A DNA stretch of 64,000 nucleotides from Paragorgia papillata (taxonomy: Eukaryota; Cnidaria; Anthozoa; Scleralcyonacea; Coralliidae), in NCBI GenBank assembly GCA_035771165.1, contig JAWNZC010000122.1, positions 2,397,501-2,461,500 of the forward strand, in the 5' to 3' direction. The position numbers and the translations under genes are program-made. Position 1 is the first letter of the stretch; each line of letters starts with the position of its first letter. Of this stretch, positions 35,901 through 46,457 are shown in pieces. The notes under the pieces are model-generated. The model was not told where the DNA came from and made no database searches. It saw nothing but the letters and a program-made list of their open reading frames with translations.

Positions 35901-38900
35901 CCCGAAAATATAACACTACCTGAATGAATATAGCAGCCCTGATGGGCGCTAACCCCGAAAGTAACGGCTACCTGAAACTCGGCTGAAATTAGCGACCCTG
36001 ATGGGTGCTAACCCCGAAAGTAACAGCTACCTGAAAGTAGCGGCCTCGATGGGCGCTAACAACGAAAGTAACGGCTACCTGAAAGTAGCGACCTCTGTGG
36101 GCGCTAACCCCGAAAGTATAACGGCTGAAAGTAGCGGTCTCTGTGGGCGCTAACTCCGAAAGTAACGGCTACCTGAAAATAGCAGCCCTGATGGGCGCTT
36201 AATTAAACCCCGAAAGTAACAGCTACCTGAAAGTAGCGGTCTCGCGATGGGCGCTAACCCTGAAAGTAGCGACCTCTGGGCGCGCTAGCCCCGAAAGTAA
36301 CGGGGCCCGCTACTTTTGGAACTTTACGGTATATGATTTCTACCGTCTGACATGTACTGTACTTTTCTTGTTTCGGGAAGATTATTTCTCTTTTTTTTTT
36401 CTCTAAACAAGGTACTGAACAGCTCGTCGTTGGACGACAGTTTAACTAGCATCCAGTGGCTTTGTCAGCTCGAATCGAACAAGCTCTTGGAAGCTAACAG
36501 GTCACAGTCTGTTCAGAACACGGACACTCAAGCGTTGATTGAAATGCGACATCGTGAAAATACGAACAAGAATCCCTTTCCCAAACCACATTATTCCTAC
36601 GCCACATTGATTGTGTTCGCCATTAACAGCTCAAAGGAGAAGCGAATGACTTTGCAAGAAATCTATACGTGGATCGAGACGAATTACCCATTTTATAAGT
36701 TTGCCAAGAAAGGCTGGAAGGTTAGTACTAACCTTCTAACAGGCGCGTGCGGAAATTTTTTAGTGTTAAAATTTACACTGTACGATAGCTTTAGTCAAAA
36801 TACCACAATTACAGAGCAACGTGAAAACCGAAAGCCCATCCCTCCTTCTTTGTTGTCTGAAATTTTCAGAGCTAAGTAGTTATTTAAAGAGGCAACATCA
36901 AAATTTGAACTTGTCCAAATTATGTATGTTACGTCAAGATTTGGAAATCTTCTCCTAATTAGGCTGCCCTTGTCCTTGTTGGGCTTCTTGTTTCATGATA
37001 GGAAAGTACCATGAATGCTCTTTCCTCGGGAGTGAATTGTTGTCCAACCATCTTAAGGGGCTGTTTACATGAGCCTGGCTAACCGGGCTGACTCGTGTCA
37101 CGAAATTCTTTCCTCGGCCACAAAAATAGATTTTAATCAACGTTAGGTTTCGTTTACATCTAAACTAAACCAATTCTTCTTTCATTTAGTTTACGCGAGT
37201 TTCAAATCCACAGTGAGATCCTAATCAATCGCGTGAGCCCAGTTAACCGGGTTAGCCCGGCTCATGTAAACAGCCCCTAAGACGGATGAAGTAAAGTGCA
37301 CTTCTGCCTACACGCGTAAAAATCTCGCAAGTTGTTACAGCATTGTTGCCTGAACAATGCTGTAACAACTTGTTGACATATGTGAACAACATTGATAAAT
37401 GAACAACATTGTTCATCATTGTTTCAACAAGTTGTTACAGCTTGATGAAACAACAACCGTTGTTCACGCATGTTGTAACAACCGAAGAACGTGTTGATAC
37501 ATCAACCATGTTCACCATTGTTGTTATTTCGTCATGCTGTTACAACATGTTGTATCATGTGCGAACAACGTTGTTGCATGGCTAGAAAAATGTGCTGTTG
37601 GAACAACTTGTTCATGACTGTTGATTTATCCGTGAACAAGTTGTTCGAACCATAAGTGAACAACTTGTTGACAACTTGTTCACGGCGAGCAGCACAACAT
37701 TGTTCACGCCTGTTGCCAACCGTGAACAAGTTGTGCGTTTTTACGCGTGTACATGGCAAACATGTGCATGGAAGTCTCATGAGCATTGTTATTACCCCAA
37801 GGAACCCCACATAATTTGATGCCGCATTGCTTCATTTGGAATCAAACTTTATTGCCCTGTGGTCAGTTTTCACATGCATGTGTATTCAAACTTGTATTCC
37901 GCACTCAAACAAAGCTGTGGTTAAAAACGGGATGGGCGACATTCGTTTGGGACACCCTGTATTTTTCCAAATCTGTAGGTAGCATAGATAATTTTCATAA
38001 TTTGGACAAGTTCAAATTTTGATGTTTCCTCTTTAAATGACTCCAGGAAGCGAGTAGATAACTATTTAGCTCTGAAAATTTCAGACAACAAAGAAGGAGT
38101 GATAGGCTTTCGGCGTGATAAAAAAATTTACTTCTTGTACCCAAATTAAAGAAGATGCAGTACAAAAACGGATGGGGGGCATTTGTTTTGGGACACAAGA
38201 TCTTTATTACGTACGGTACAATGTACACACAGGATATAAAGATAAGTTAAAGTTTAAAGTGCCAGCTATGTCATCCTCAGGGACTTTACTTATTTATACT
38301 AATTGGAACACTCTGAGAAGATTTGCAGTATATCTCCTCAGGCGAAAATTTCATCTTCATGGATTTTTTTGCCGTTAAAGTTGACGGAAGTGACGTCGAA
38401 AGAGGAATTTGTCTATATGAAAACCACTTTACAGATTCCTCTTTTGACGTCACTTCCGTCAACTTTAACGGCAAAAGAATCCATGAAGATGAAATTTCGC
38501 CTGAGGAGATATATTACAAATCTTCTCAGAATGTTTCAATTAGTATAAATATGTAAAGTCCCTGAGGATGACATAGGCAAGTAGTGCTTTAATACTTATA
38601 ACTAAAGTTCAGTTCAATGTCTTGGTTAGCTTCTTCTTCTTCTGTTCCTTTCTCTTCTGCTCTGCTTTTTGGGCTGGCCACTCTTCGATTGGTCTTTTTC
38701 ACAACTGCTCGACTCCAAAAAGGGAGGGTCCTTTTATAATTTTTTGGTGTAGAAATTAACCACGCCTGGTAGGTGTGTAGGAATTGACCAATCAGGAGCA
38801 TCAGACCACAATACTTTGCAGCACTGGATGAAGGCGAAAGTTTTTCCTTATATTAAACTAATATATCTCTCGACTACATTGATATGGTAAAAAGTAGATG

Positions 38901-41900
38901 TCATAAGGTATAAGACTGTTATAATATTTTACAGTTTCATTGAGTATTTACGGAACAGTTCAACTTTAAATAATTATTACGTAAGTTGTCGTTTGGATTA
39001 TGTAAACATTACGAAGCTTCTTCTTGGCCTAAAATCATGCTAAATTCAACTAGCTTACATAAACCAATTTGTGCCTGCCCTAGATCATGCTGACAGGATA
39101 ATAGAAAAGGCAAGCTTTTAAGAAAACTGTTGACAAGCTAGTAAATAAACTTATGACAGAAGCATGTACCTAATTATACAGACGAATGCTAGATATGATC
39201 AGACTGTCGCGACATTTTGATATATTGATAAATCTACAGGAAGGCTAATTGATATTACAAGTGTTACTTTTACGTAGTTTTGATTATTTTCAGCTATTTG
39301 TTTGCATTGCGGCATTCTACGGCCACCTTCGGGGAATGGCTTTGTGGCCGCTTAATAGAGTGACGCCAACAATGGGCCTTGGGTGTGGTCAAATGTCCTT
39401 TTATTCAATTCTAAAACACTGATAACAGTAACAAGTAGACTTTGAAAAAACCAACAAGTAGTTAACAAAACAGTTTTCAAAAACCGAAAAAATAATAAAA
39501 CAAACGAGCAACGAATAACAAAAATGCCACATGTTCGATACGCCTAGCAAGTTATGTTCGCTTAAAATAGTTATCAATGTGCATCTGTCGCTGTGGTGCA
39601 CTGAGTTTCAAAGCGCAAAGCAAGTCATTTGTCTTTGAAATTGATAGAGCTAGATCCTCATATATCCATGATACTGTGGAAAAAAATTGTATTTATAGCA
39701 AGTATCTATTATTTCTAGTGCCAGTTTTGTTAATCCATTTGGATTTAGTCAGGGTGCTAAGGGTATACTTTGGGAAAACAAGAGAGTTGTTTGGGGATAA
39801 CAAAGACCATTTACGAAAGGGACAATTGGGTCATAAGTCCGTGTCATGCAATACGCACCAATTCCTGGCTTTAATAGGATTAGCGTTTGTGTTGGGGTTA
39901 GGCCTACACGAAGTACCTCTATACCTACATGTATATACAATTCCAAGCGTGCCCATCTCCCCCCCGGGCATTTGACATTTTTGCGTTACAGTATTGCAAG
40001 TGCCCCAGCATGGGGTCAGCATAGCTGTACAAAATCCCCACAGAGGGGGCTTGAAATTGATGCAAATGCCCCACCCATGGGAATTTAAAGAAGCAGATGT
40101 TTATATTGTCAGACAACTGAAGCGGCCGTGACCATCCATATCATTAAACATAAACATATATTTATAAAATAAAGGTCAGAAACTACTTTCAAACGTCTCA
40201 ACTAAGTTGTCCAAGCCTTTTTCCCAAACCAGGAAGCCACAAACGGCACATCATTCCCCTCAAACTCCTGTAAATCCGCCATGATTGATCGCCATCACGT
40301 GTGCATGGCGTATTTTATAATACGGTTAAAGAACGGTAGACATGCGACATTTTTGGCGCTTGTGAGATCAGTGGTATTTTTATGGCAAATATTTGCTGAA
40401 ATATATCGTATTTTTATATAAAAAAAACTGGAGAAGTGGAAGAGCATGTATTAGAACTATAAGTCTATATGGAATATGTGGTGTGCCTTTATAAAAGATA
40501 AAATTTTCGCAATTGAGTATAGATTTACAGTACTTACTTTTGCGGGGCTTCTTTTCAAGAAAATAACAGACAAGTATATACTAGTTAGGCACTTCAACAA
40601 ATTCCCCACCCCGGGGAAGACCTGCAAAGGCAAACCCTGGGAACAGGTGAATCGTCAAATGCCCGGGGGGATGGGCGCGCTTGGAATTGATCGAGACATT
40701 ACAACCGAAAATTGCGGCCAAGGCATGCAGTTCGAGTGCCTCCTACACACGTAAAAACGCACAAGCTGTTACAGACCTGCAAGCAAGTTGTTACAAGGCT
40801 GTTCAACAGGCTGTCACCGTCATGTGTTCACACTGGCTGTCCCAGTCTGTTAACAGGTCTGTAACAGGTTGTTGACAACTTGTAACAAGGCTGATGACTC
40901 CAACAGACTGATGACAAGTTGTTCCAACAACCTCGGTTACCGCTCTGCACTCAACAAGTTGTTAACAGATTGATGCTAACAATGTAGCAGATTCTTGAAT
41001 GAACAGCATTGTTACAACTTGTTCCCAGTCTTGCTACAAGCCTGTTGCGAACACATCCTGTTGACAAGCTGTGAGATTTTTACGTGTGTAGCTGAACTCT
41101 TGTCGTCAATCGTCATACTCTGCGAGCAGAAACACCGCTGCCAAACGTTTGCGCATGCGTGAATTCGCTGAGTAAACATTGCAAGAGAAGTGGGAACTAG
41201 CCGTGGCGACAACCAGATAGTGAAGACTAAGTAAGACTCGACTATTCATTTGTATTTAAAAAAAAGGGTAAAGAAAATTACGAATGGGTAAATTCAGAAT
41301 ATGTTACAATATTGACAAGGAAGTCGTGCACAAATTACCTACCTTATCTTTTTGGTAGTATGTTTATAATTTTAACTTTTGTGTCGGACTCTCGGACCAG
41401 TCCAAGTATTTCAGTGTTTTCCCGCTCTTTTTCTGAGGACGAGCTCGGACGTCGCACATGCGCAATACGTTTGGCAGCGGTGTTGCGAGCAGAGCCTTTT
41501 TTTCCTTATTTCTTCGCTGAGAGAGAGGAAGAAAAGTAGGCTCTGCTGTATTCGTGACTAGTTTCCATTGCGCAGGCATGTCAGTTACTTGGTTACAATC
41601 TCGAACCCAGTCCCAATCAGAGCAGAAAACAAAACGAGAACCGGTTAAACGGGTCTTAAACGGGTTACTTCGTCCTAAATCTTGGACGAAGCCTGAACAC
41701 GAATACAGCAGAGCCTACTTTTCTTCCTCTCTCTCAGCGAAGACATCAAAAGAAGCTAGGCTCGCAGGGTACAATCGTCATGGCGTCTTCAAACTCTTAA
41801 CCTACTGTATCTTCGTTGCAGAATTCCATTCGACATAACCTGTCGCTGCACAAATTCTTCATCAAAGAAAAACGACCTAGCGTTCTGCACGGCAAGGGCA

Positions 41901-44577
41901 GCTACTGGAGGATCTCACCCGAAGGCAAAGAAAACCTGATGCGTGACCTCCTGAAACAGTCCCACAATAACCTGCAACCGCCTTGCACCCTACTGCCCCA
42001 CGACCCTAACCGTAAGCTGCGCCCGATCATGCCGAAGCCAAACGGTGACATGGACCCAACCAAGGCCGTACACTATGTACCGTTCGTAACTTGTAACTAT
42101 CCAATTCTGTTTGTTCCAAGTGCGACTGGGACGTCTGAGGGTTCAGCGGGGACAGAAACTTCTAAATCTGTGTCAACCACAGTGAGGCAGCCTGCAGGTA
42201 AAATGTAGTGAACTCTCTAGAGCTCTATATAAAGTGACTTTACTTATTTATTGAGGGTAACATACATGTGTGACAGTATTTAGACACTGATCGTCCCAGA
42301 CAAGTGGTTTCAGTGTTCTTTAGTGTTCACACATGTAGTAACTATAGTCGTATAAAAATCCCCGATCGTCGGCGACCGTCTAGGATGCATTTTCCAAATA
42401 GAAATGATTCCGATTCTTGCGATGCTTCCGATCAGATCGGCGACTGTTCTGGGACGTTACTTCAACCATGTTCTCACTTGTCGTAACAATCCCAGACGAT
42501 CGGGGACAGGAAAAATCCCCGAATCTTACGACACAGGGGCGGCGCGCTAAGGTATTAAAGGTATTAGTCTAATACCTTTTTTTCTCGAGATTGAAATGAA
42601 TTGTAAAATAATATAATTATTCCAAGAACATGGGGACGGATGGAAGAAAACAACATCTTTGTTTTTGATGGTTTGATTTCAATTCCGCAGTACCGTACCG
42701 TCCTCGCTGATGCGCGCAACAACCTTAGCGACTTTAGCGACAAGTGTTTAAAAGGCTTAGACCTCAAGGTATTTAGAATCTCAAAACTAATACCTTGGCT
42801 TGACAAGAAACGCGGATTTTCGGTGTTAAATTTCACCACAGGTGGTACAATATTTATATTTTAAAGTCAGACGCTTTACTATTTCGATTTAAAACTGCTT
42901 TTATTTCGCAGCGAGAAGTCTGCAATTCTTTTCACTTCATTACATTAACAATATATAACATCTCAATATATAAATCATCCATGTAGTATCGGCTGTATCG
43001 CCTATTTCACAAGGAAAAGCTCCCAACACTGGAGTTCAACACTTCAATAATATGGAAACAAAGAGCAATTATTTATAACAATTTTGAAGCTTTGATATGG
43101 CGACTAGAACTTATCTGACGAAAGGAAAACCTTCTTGAATCCATATTTAACAAAAAAAAGGCATAAGTCCTCCTTCAAAGGTAAGAACGATGCGAATATT
43201 TGTATATCTAACAACGCAATCCTACAAGGTATTAGTTTTGCGATTCTAATACCTTGGCCGCCTGCGTTCGCAAAACCAGGCAGACGTTGCGCTGATCATA
43301 TGTATTGTCGGCGCATCACGCAAGCTACTGTATTCACACGTGCAGCGCATCAGTACCATCACAGTCTCAGACAGATATAATTCAATGGATGTTTCCGTTA
43401 ATTTGGTCGTGAAGTCATCGAACCGCGTAAAATGCTTAGCATTTAGATCTTCACCTCGCTTGATTTTTTCAAAAAATATCTTCTGTAGAATGCTGGAAAT
43501 TGCATTTCAGAGCCTCTAGATTTCAAGACCCAGACCCCCCTACGTTATATACCACAACTAATACCAAAATATTTACGCTCCGCGCCGCCCCTGTTACGAC
43601 AAGTGAGAAGCAGGCTTTACGCGACATAGAAAACTATGTTAATTTTGTGTACTTTTTGTGCTAAAATTGCAGAGAGCAAGACTATTGCAAGTCCTTCGCT
43701 TCAAACGACGCCAGTTTGTTCTTCGCTCGATTCGGAAACAAGCCGCTGTCAGTCCGTGCCACTTTCCGATATTACTCGAGAGAAAAAGCAAAACGAGTCG
43801 TCTAAAGCAAACAGACCACCGCCAAGGCCCGCACAGCACACAAAAACCAAGGCCAGCGGTAATCAGACTCCCAGGACGGGAGCTGGTCTCGAGCAAGTCG
43901 CAAACGACCGGCCGAAGACCCGAAGCCCAACGAACGGTGCGAAACTGCCGAATATCTTGCGCCGGAAACGAAAGGCCCAGTCTCGTTCTCCCCAGAGCAG
44001 CGCGAAACTCCAATCCGCCCGTAGACCCAGTGTGTCGACCCCGAAAATTCAACCCTCCCGGAGATCCAACATGGCAGCGGCGAGAATCCAAACCCCCGGA
44101 AGGCCAAGCATGGGAAGTGCAAAAACCCAACTGCCTGTGAGAGCCAGTCTTCAACCCACCCTCGCCGCCATCAACTCGGGTCACCACGCCGCCTTCTCTC
44201 CGAAACGAAACCTCAACGAATTTGTTGATCAAAACCTCAACAGCTCTGTCGAACTCACGTCTTCACCGCAAAACACCTCGTTCGACTTCTTGCAGTATAG
44301 CTTCGGTAGCCCAGGTTTCTCGCCACTCCGATCTCCCACTCGGTTTGGCACTGGCCTCACTCCGCTCAGAGACGAAGGCGACAGTGGGATAATGGTCACT
44401 CCGATGAAGGTTGGCTTCGGCGATTTGGGCTTCAACTGGACACCGTTAAAAACAGGGTTTACCCCACCCCTGACCAGTCCGCCCAAAAGTGACACTCCTA
44501 GCTCGCAAACATGTAGGAAGTCGCTTGGACTAGAAAGAATAAAAGATGAAATTTCAGAGCCCAGTATCAGTTGGTAA
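32972..44577 (+). CDS. FOXM1: FOXM1-like forkhead transcription factor, four coding exons
   Basis: Exons 32972-32992, 36412-36720, 41822-42197 and 43673-44577 join in phase (0, 0, 1) to 1611 nt, 536 residues plus TAA. The order is an N-terminal DDSLTSIQWLCQL motif (residues ~15-27; compare NSLSNIQWL before the vertebrate FOXM1 forkhead), a forkhead domain (~65-155) with KPHYSYATL, RMTLQEIYTWIE, GWKNSIRHNLSLH and GKGSYWRI, then RKLRPIMPK (compare the FOXM1 RRKMKPLLPR), and a basic S/TP-rich tail ending DEISEPSISW. FOXM1 drives G2/M genes and is activated by CDK and Plk1; the many SP/TP sites fit that. It is shorter than vertebrate FOXM1 (~750 aa), mainly before the forkhead. FOXJ2/3 is the main alternative: its forkhead is similar but lacks TWIE and SLH. 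Confidence 0.87.
32993..33844. other. FOXM1-like intron 1, proximal part: no feature
   Basis: AT-rich; a short TA run at 33546-33562. No exon or repeat recognised. Confidence 0.5.
33845..34102. repeat. Long inverted repeat hosting a 50-bp insertion
   Basis: Arms aaatagaaaatgg...gtttatataacctg and caggttatataaacac...ccattttctattt. The left arm is interrupted by the element at 33864-33913; the right arm is not. Confidence 0.8.
33864..33913. mobile_element. 50-bp TIR element with exact 9-bp TSD
   Basis: TAGCCTGCTCGCAGC ... GCTGCGAGCAGGCTA, flanked by agaaaatgg (33855-33863 and 33914-33922). The opposite arm of the host palindrome preserves the empty site. Confidence 0.85.
34669..34760. mobile_element. 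92-bp TIR element, 9-bp TSD with one mismatch
   Basis: Ends TAGCCTGCAAAAACAGATGA and its near-inverse TCTGTATTCGCAGGCTA. Flanks tcagccctc / tcagccccc. Same TAGCCTGC end type as 28831-29534 and 33864-33913. Confidence 0.75.
35000..35150. repeat. Long hairpin
   Basis: Arms ccagaggttcttccgcacgc and its inverse gcgtggaagaacctctgg, with an inner pair cacatgaaggatc / gatccttcacatg. The right end (ctggcacccagggta) resembles other TIR elements here. Confidence 0.7.
35430..36310 (+). repeat. GC-richer minisatellite, ~45-50-bp unit, in FOXM1-like intron 1
   Basis: Roughly 18 variable copies of gggcgctaaccccgaaagta / acggctacctgaaagtagc. Ends about 100 bases before exon 2. Units vary by small indels. 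Confidence 0.9.
36412..36720 (+). CDS. FOXM1: FOXM1-like exon 2: N-terminal motif and first half of forkhead
   Basis: The acceptor follows a 10-T tract and ctctaaacaag; the donor is AAG|gttagt. It encodes the SLTSIQWL motif and forkhead helices 1-2 (KPHYSYATLIVFAINSS, RMTLQEIYTWIETNYPFY). The split after GWK is the classic intron position in the FoxJ/FoxM/FoxN group. A ~900-bp minisatellite ends about 100 bases upstream. Confidence 0.9.
37057..37277. mobile_element. PIF/Harbinger-like MITE, TAA target
   Basis: Ends GGGGCTGTTTACATGAGCC and its inverse, flanked by TAA on both sides. 221 bp. Confidence 0.72.
37305..37755. repeat. MITE built of GTTGTT/ACAAC words, copy 1
   Basis: Ends tacacgcgtaaaaa / tttttacgcgtgta. 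The interior is a mosaic of gttgttacaac, gaacaac and ttgttcac on both strands. A second member is at 40748-41089. Confidence 0.72.
38255..38592. repeat. Near-perfect palindrome (~315 bp)
   Basis: Left arm ctatgtcatcctcagggact ... to ttgacggaagtgacgtc; the right arm is its complement to agtccctgaggatgacatag. The spacer is about 40 bp. Open frames on both strands follow from the symmetry. Confidence 0.85.
38593..39315. other. No gene seen
   Basis: FOXM1-like intron 2; a CTTCTT-rich stretch at 38630-38690 only. Confidence 0.45.
39316..39685 (-). mobile_element. Fragment of the CAGTCGAACC pogo-like element, inverted
   Basis: Matches the inner right part of 9143-10170 in reverse (ggccaccttcggggaatggc, caatgggccttgggtgtggt). 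Truncated at both ends. Confidence 0.75.
39938..40689. repeat. Foldback element with CAATTCCAAGCG ends
   Basis: Left end caattccaagcgtgcccatc, with ccccgggcatttgac inward; right end gtcaaatgcccgggg ... cgcgcttggaattg. No coding content recognised. Confidence 0.68.
40748..41089. repeat. GTTGTT/ACAAC MITE, copy 2
   Basis: Ends tacacacgtaaaaacgcaca / gtgagatttttacgtgtgta; interior of caagttgttacaag-type words. Diverged from copy 1. Confidence 0.72.
41484..41771. mobile_element. TACCCTGC-family MITE, copy 2 (left end damaged)
   Basis: Inner sequence nearly identical to 29753-30061 (tgagagagaggaagaaaagt, ggttaaacgggtcttaaac). The right end is intact; the left starts at tgcgagcagagcc and no TSD remains. 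Ends 50 bases before FOXM1-like exon 3. Confidence 0.8.
41822..42197 (+). CDS. FOXM1: FOXM1-like exon 3: recognition helix, wing and RKLRPIMPK region
   Basis: Acceptor cttcgttgcag, donor CAG|gtaaaa, phase 0 in, phase 1 out. It opens with NSIRHNLSLHKFFIKE, the DNA recognition helix, then GKGSYWRISPEGKENL (wing) and RKLRPIMPKPNGD. A ~290-bp TIR element ends about 50 bases before the acceptor. Confidence 0.92.
42534..43593. mobile_element. hAT-like non-autonomous element, 8-bp TSD
   Basis: Ends CAGGGGCGGCGCG and CGCGCCGCCCCTG, flanked by exact ttacgaca (42526-42533 and 43594-43601). The interior repeats tctaataccttgg-like words. A 75-codon frame is present but unrecognised. In FOXM1-like intron 3. 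Confidence 0.82.
43673..44577 (+). CDS. FOXM1: FOXM1-like exon 4: basic repeat region and S/TP-rich activation tail
   Basis: Acceptor ttgcag, phase 1 in, completing a Glu codon. About 300 residues: a basic proline-rich stretch, four tandem 13-residue repeats (43996-44151), then SPGFSPLRSPTRFGTGLTPL, TPMKVGFGDLGFNWTPLKT and SLGLERIKDEISEPSISW. The dense SP/TP sites resemble the CDK/Plk1-regulated transactivation region of FOXM1. The stop is followed by a poly(A) signal. TTG|GTAAGA overlapping the stop could act as a donor, but the nearby poly(A) signal argues the TAA is used. Confidence 0.88.
43996..44151 (+). repeat. Four coding tandem repeats of 39 bp in FOXM1-like exon 4
   Basis: Units SSAKLQSARRPSV, STPKIQPSRRSNM, AAARIQTPGRPSM and GSAKTQLPVRASL, each exactly 13 residues. 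The shared pattern is xxxK/R-[LI]-Q-xx-R-R/P-[PS]-x. They are diverged at the DNA level, so this is an old internal expansion, not a satellite. Confidence 0.85.
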
Positions 44578-44630
44578 GAATCGAAACTGCAATGAACTTC
44601 GCATCCTTACAATAATACAATGACAATGAA

Positions 44631-44636
44631 AATAAA
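44631..44636 (+). terminator. Poly(A) signal of the FOXM1-like gene
   Basis: AATAAA 54 bases after the TAA stop, the first in this 3' flank. It implies a very short 3' UTR. Confidence 0.7.
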
Positions 44637-44684
44637 TTTATGTACCTTATTCGTATTTATATTCGCAAAATAAAAAATTACCGC

Positions 44685-44890
44685 GCGAAGTTTCCACGCG
44701 CGAAAATTTCCACGTGCGAAAGTTTCCACGTACGAAGCTTCCACGCGCGAAAGTTACACGTGGAAATTTTGCACGCGCGAAAGCTCCACGAGCCAAGTTT
44801 ACAAGCGTAACGTTTCCACGCGCAAAATTTACACGCGTAAAGTTTACCATGCGCGAAGTTTCCACGCGCGAAAGCTCCACGCGGGGATTA
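44685..44890 (+). repeat. 15-bp minisatellite (cacgcgcgaaagttt)
   Basis: About 14 variable copies just 3' of the FOXM1-like poly(A) site. Both strands stay open across it because the unit is a multiple of three. Confidence 0.88.
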
Positions 44891-45494
44891 ATCGAATCCG
44901 TGAAATTGCGAAAAGGTAATGGCAAGAAAAATCAAAATTTTCAATTTATGACATACATACCAAGGTAATCCAAGTAACTAGAACATATTTTTTTCATAAC
45001 CACATTACTGAACTAATTCCGGCGAAACACAATGGTATAATCGGCCATCTTATTTCAATACTGTGCCTAATTAACTTAGAAGTTAGTGATCGAAGTCACA
45101 AGCTGAGTAAATATAGTATATAATTACACTTTGCCATAGTCATTCAAAATATGGTCTGGAAACTCATCTGAAGTCTTTGTTCTATCTTTTTGTTTGCCTT
45201 TATGCATTTTTGTGCACGGTGCACTGAACCCATTGTATTTTAGTATAATGAACGAATTATCCAATAGCAACGTTTCAGTTCAATCACTCAACCGTGCTAT
45301 TTAAATATTAATAAACCTAAAACAAAGGATGTGCACGGTGTAAGGTACGGTTCAACATAAAATCACAGCTCATTATAGGCGCTTTGAAGTTTGCCGAGTT
45401 TCCAGACCATATCTCTATTGACTATGTCCTGTTGTAGTGCAATGGTGTGTGAACGACATTCACTGCAAGCGAATCGTGATATCGGTATAACTAA

Positions 45495-46457
45495 GACCCC
45501 GTTTACACGATGCCGGTACAATTTGAAAACGGAACAAAATCATGCCGGTGTGTAAATACAGGCCAAAAAGTCTTGCGTTTACACGGTGCCGGTATAATAT
45601 AATGACGGATTAACATGCGACTATTCTCTTCCAATAAGAATTCCCTTGTGAATCTCTTCCAATGAGAATTCCCAATGAGAATTCCATTGTGCTCCTTTTT
45701 AAATCAAGACTAGGCATGGTAGACCTAGATCATCCTTCTTTACATCAGCGTACAAATAGTTATATTACTACTCGTAACTTCTCTCCCTTTAATTATAGGT
45801 TACTTCATACCAATCGTAATTATTTAAAATATTCTTATTATTACCGGGTTACTACCATCTGGAATGCCTTGCCTGAGCATGTCAAAAGTGTTTCTACCCT
45901 AAATACCTTTAAAAATGTAATTTCAAACTACTATTTGTCAAAACTCCAGTATTATATTTTACCTAACAAAAGATCTATACTGTAAATTTAACTAATTTAA
46001 TAATATTTAATTTCTTGTATACTAATTACTATAATTTCATTAATCTGTTAGCATATCTAGTCTTTACTTACAATAGGTTCTTTGTATTTTATCTAAACTA
46101 ATAGGACTCGGGGGTTTGATATCAATTGGGACTTTGTCCTGTTTCTTGCTCCCGTTGTCACTGCTTTGTATTTATACTTAATGGTTGACAACATATTCAA
46201 TAAATTCAAATTCAAATACTGCTGACCCGAATACTGTGGTCGTATATATCTTGATTACCGTCATCAAACTGTTACGGCACGGGCATTTACACGATACCGG
46301 TTAGTGTTTCGTTTTCATTTCATGCCGTCAAGGAACCCGTCTTCATTTTGTGCCGTTTTCAAGTCATTTTTGTGCCGGTATCGTGTAAAGGCAAGGCCTA
46401 AACGGCACGATTTTGAGTTCCGTTTTTAAATTGTACCGGTATCGTGTAAACGGGGTC
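45495..46457. mobile_element. PIF/Harbinger-like element, TAA target
   Basis: Ends GACCCCGTTTACACGATGCC and GGTATCGTGTAAACGGGGTC, flanked by TAA. A LINE 3' fragment sits inside. Confidence 0.74.
45655..46216 (+). pseudogene. LINE 3' end (plus strand)
   Basis: The frame 45662-45985 encodes DHPSLHQRTNSYITTRNFSP then VTTIWNALPEHVKSVSTLNT, a typical LINE reverse transcriptase terminus; the 3' UTR ends with attcaataaattcaaattca. Inserted within the TAA-flanked element. Confidence 0.7.

Larger units (their letters stand above)
36820..38110. repeat. Foldback element in FOXM1-like intron 2
   Basis: Arms 36825-36960 and 37990-38112 are inverted (ttgttgtctgaaattttcag / ctgaaaatttcagacaacaa). Two smaller elements are nested inside: 37057-37277 and 37305-37755. 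Confidence 0.75.

Noticed and set aside
43639..44232. Long antisense and +1 frames over FOXM1-like exon 4
   Set aside because: Shadows of the real coding frame; no splice or family support.
36412..44577. Assignment to FOXJ2/FOXJ3 instead of FOXM1
   Set aside because: The N-terminal SLTS motif and forkhead are similar, but IYTWIE, SLH after NSIRHNL, RKLRPIMPK and the S/TP-rich tail favour FOXM1. Kept as the main alternative.
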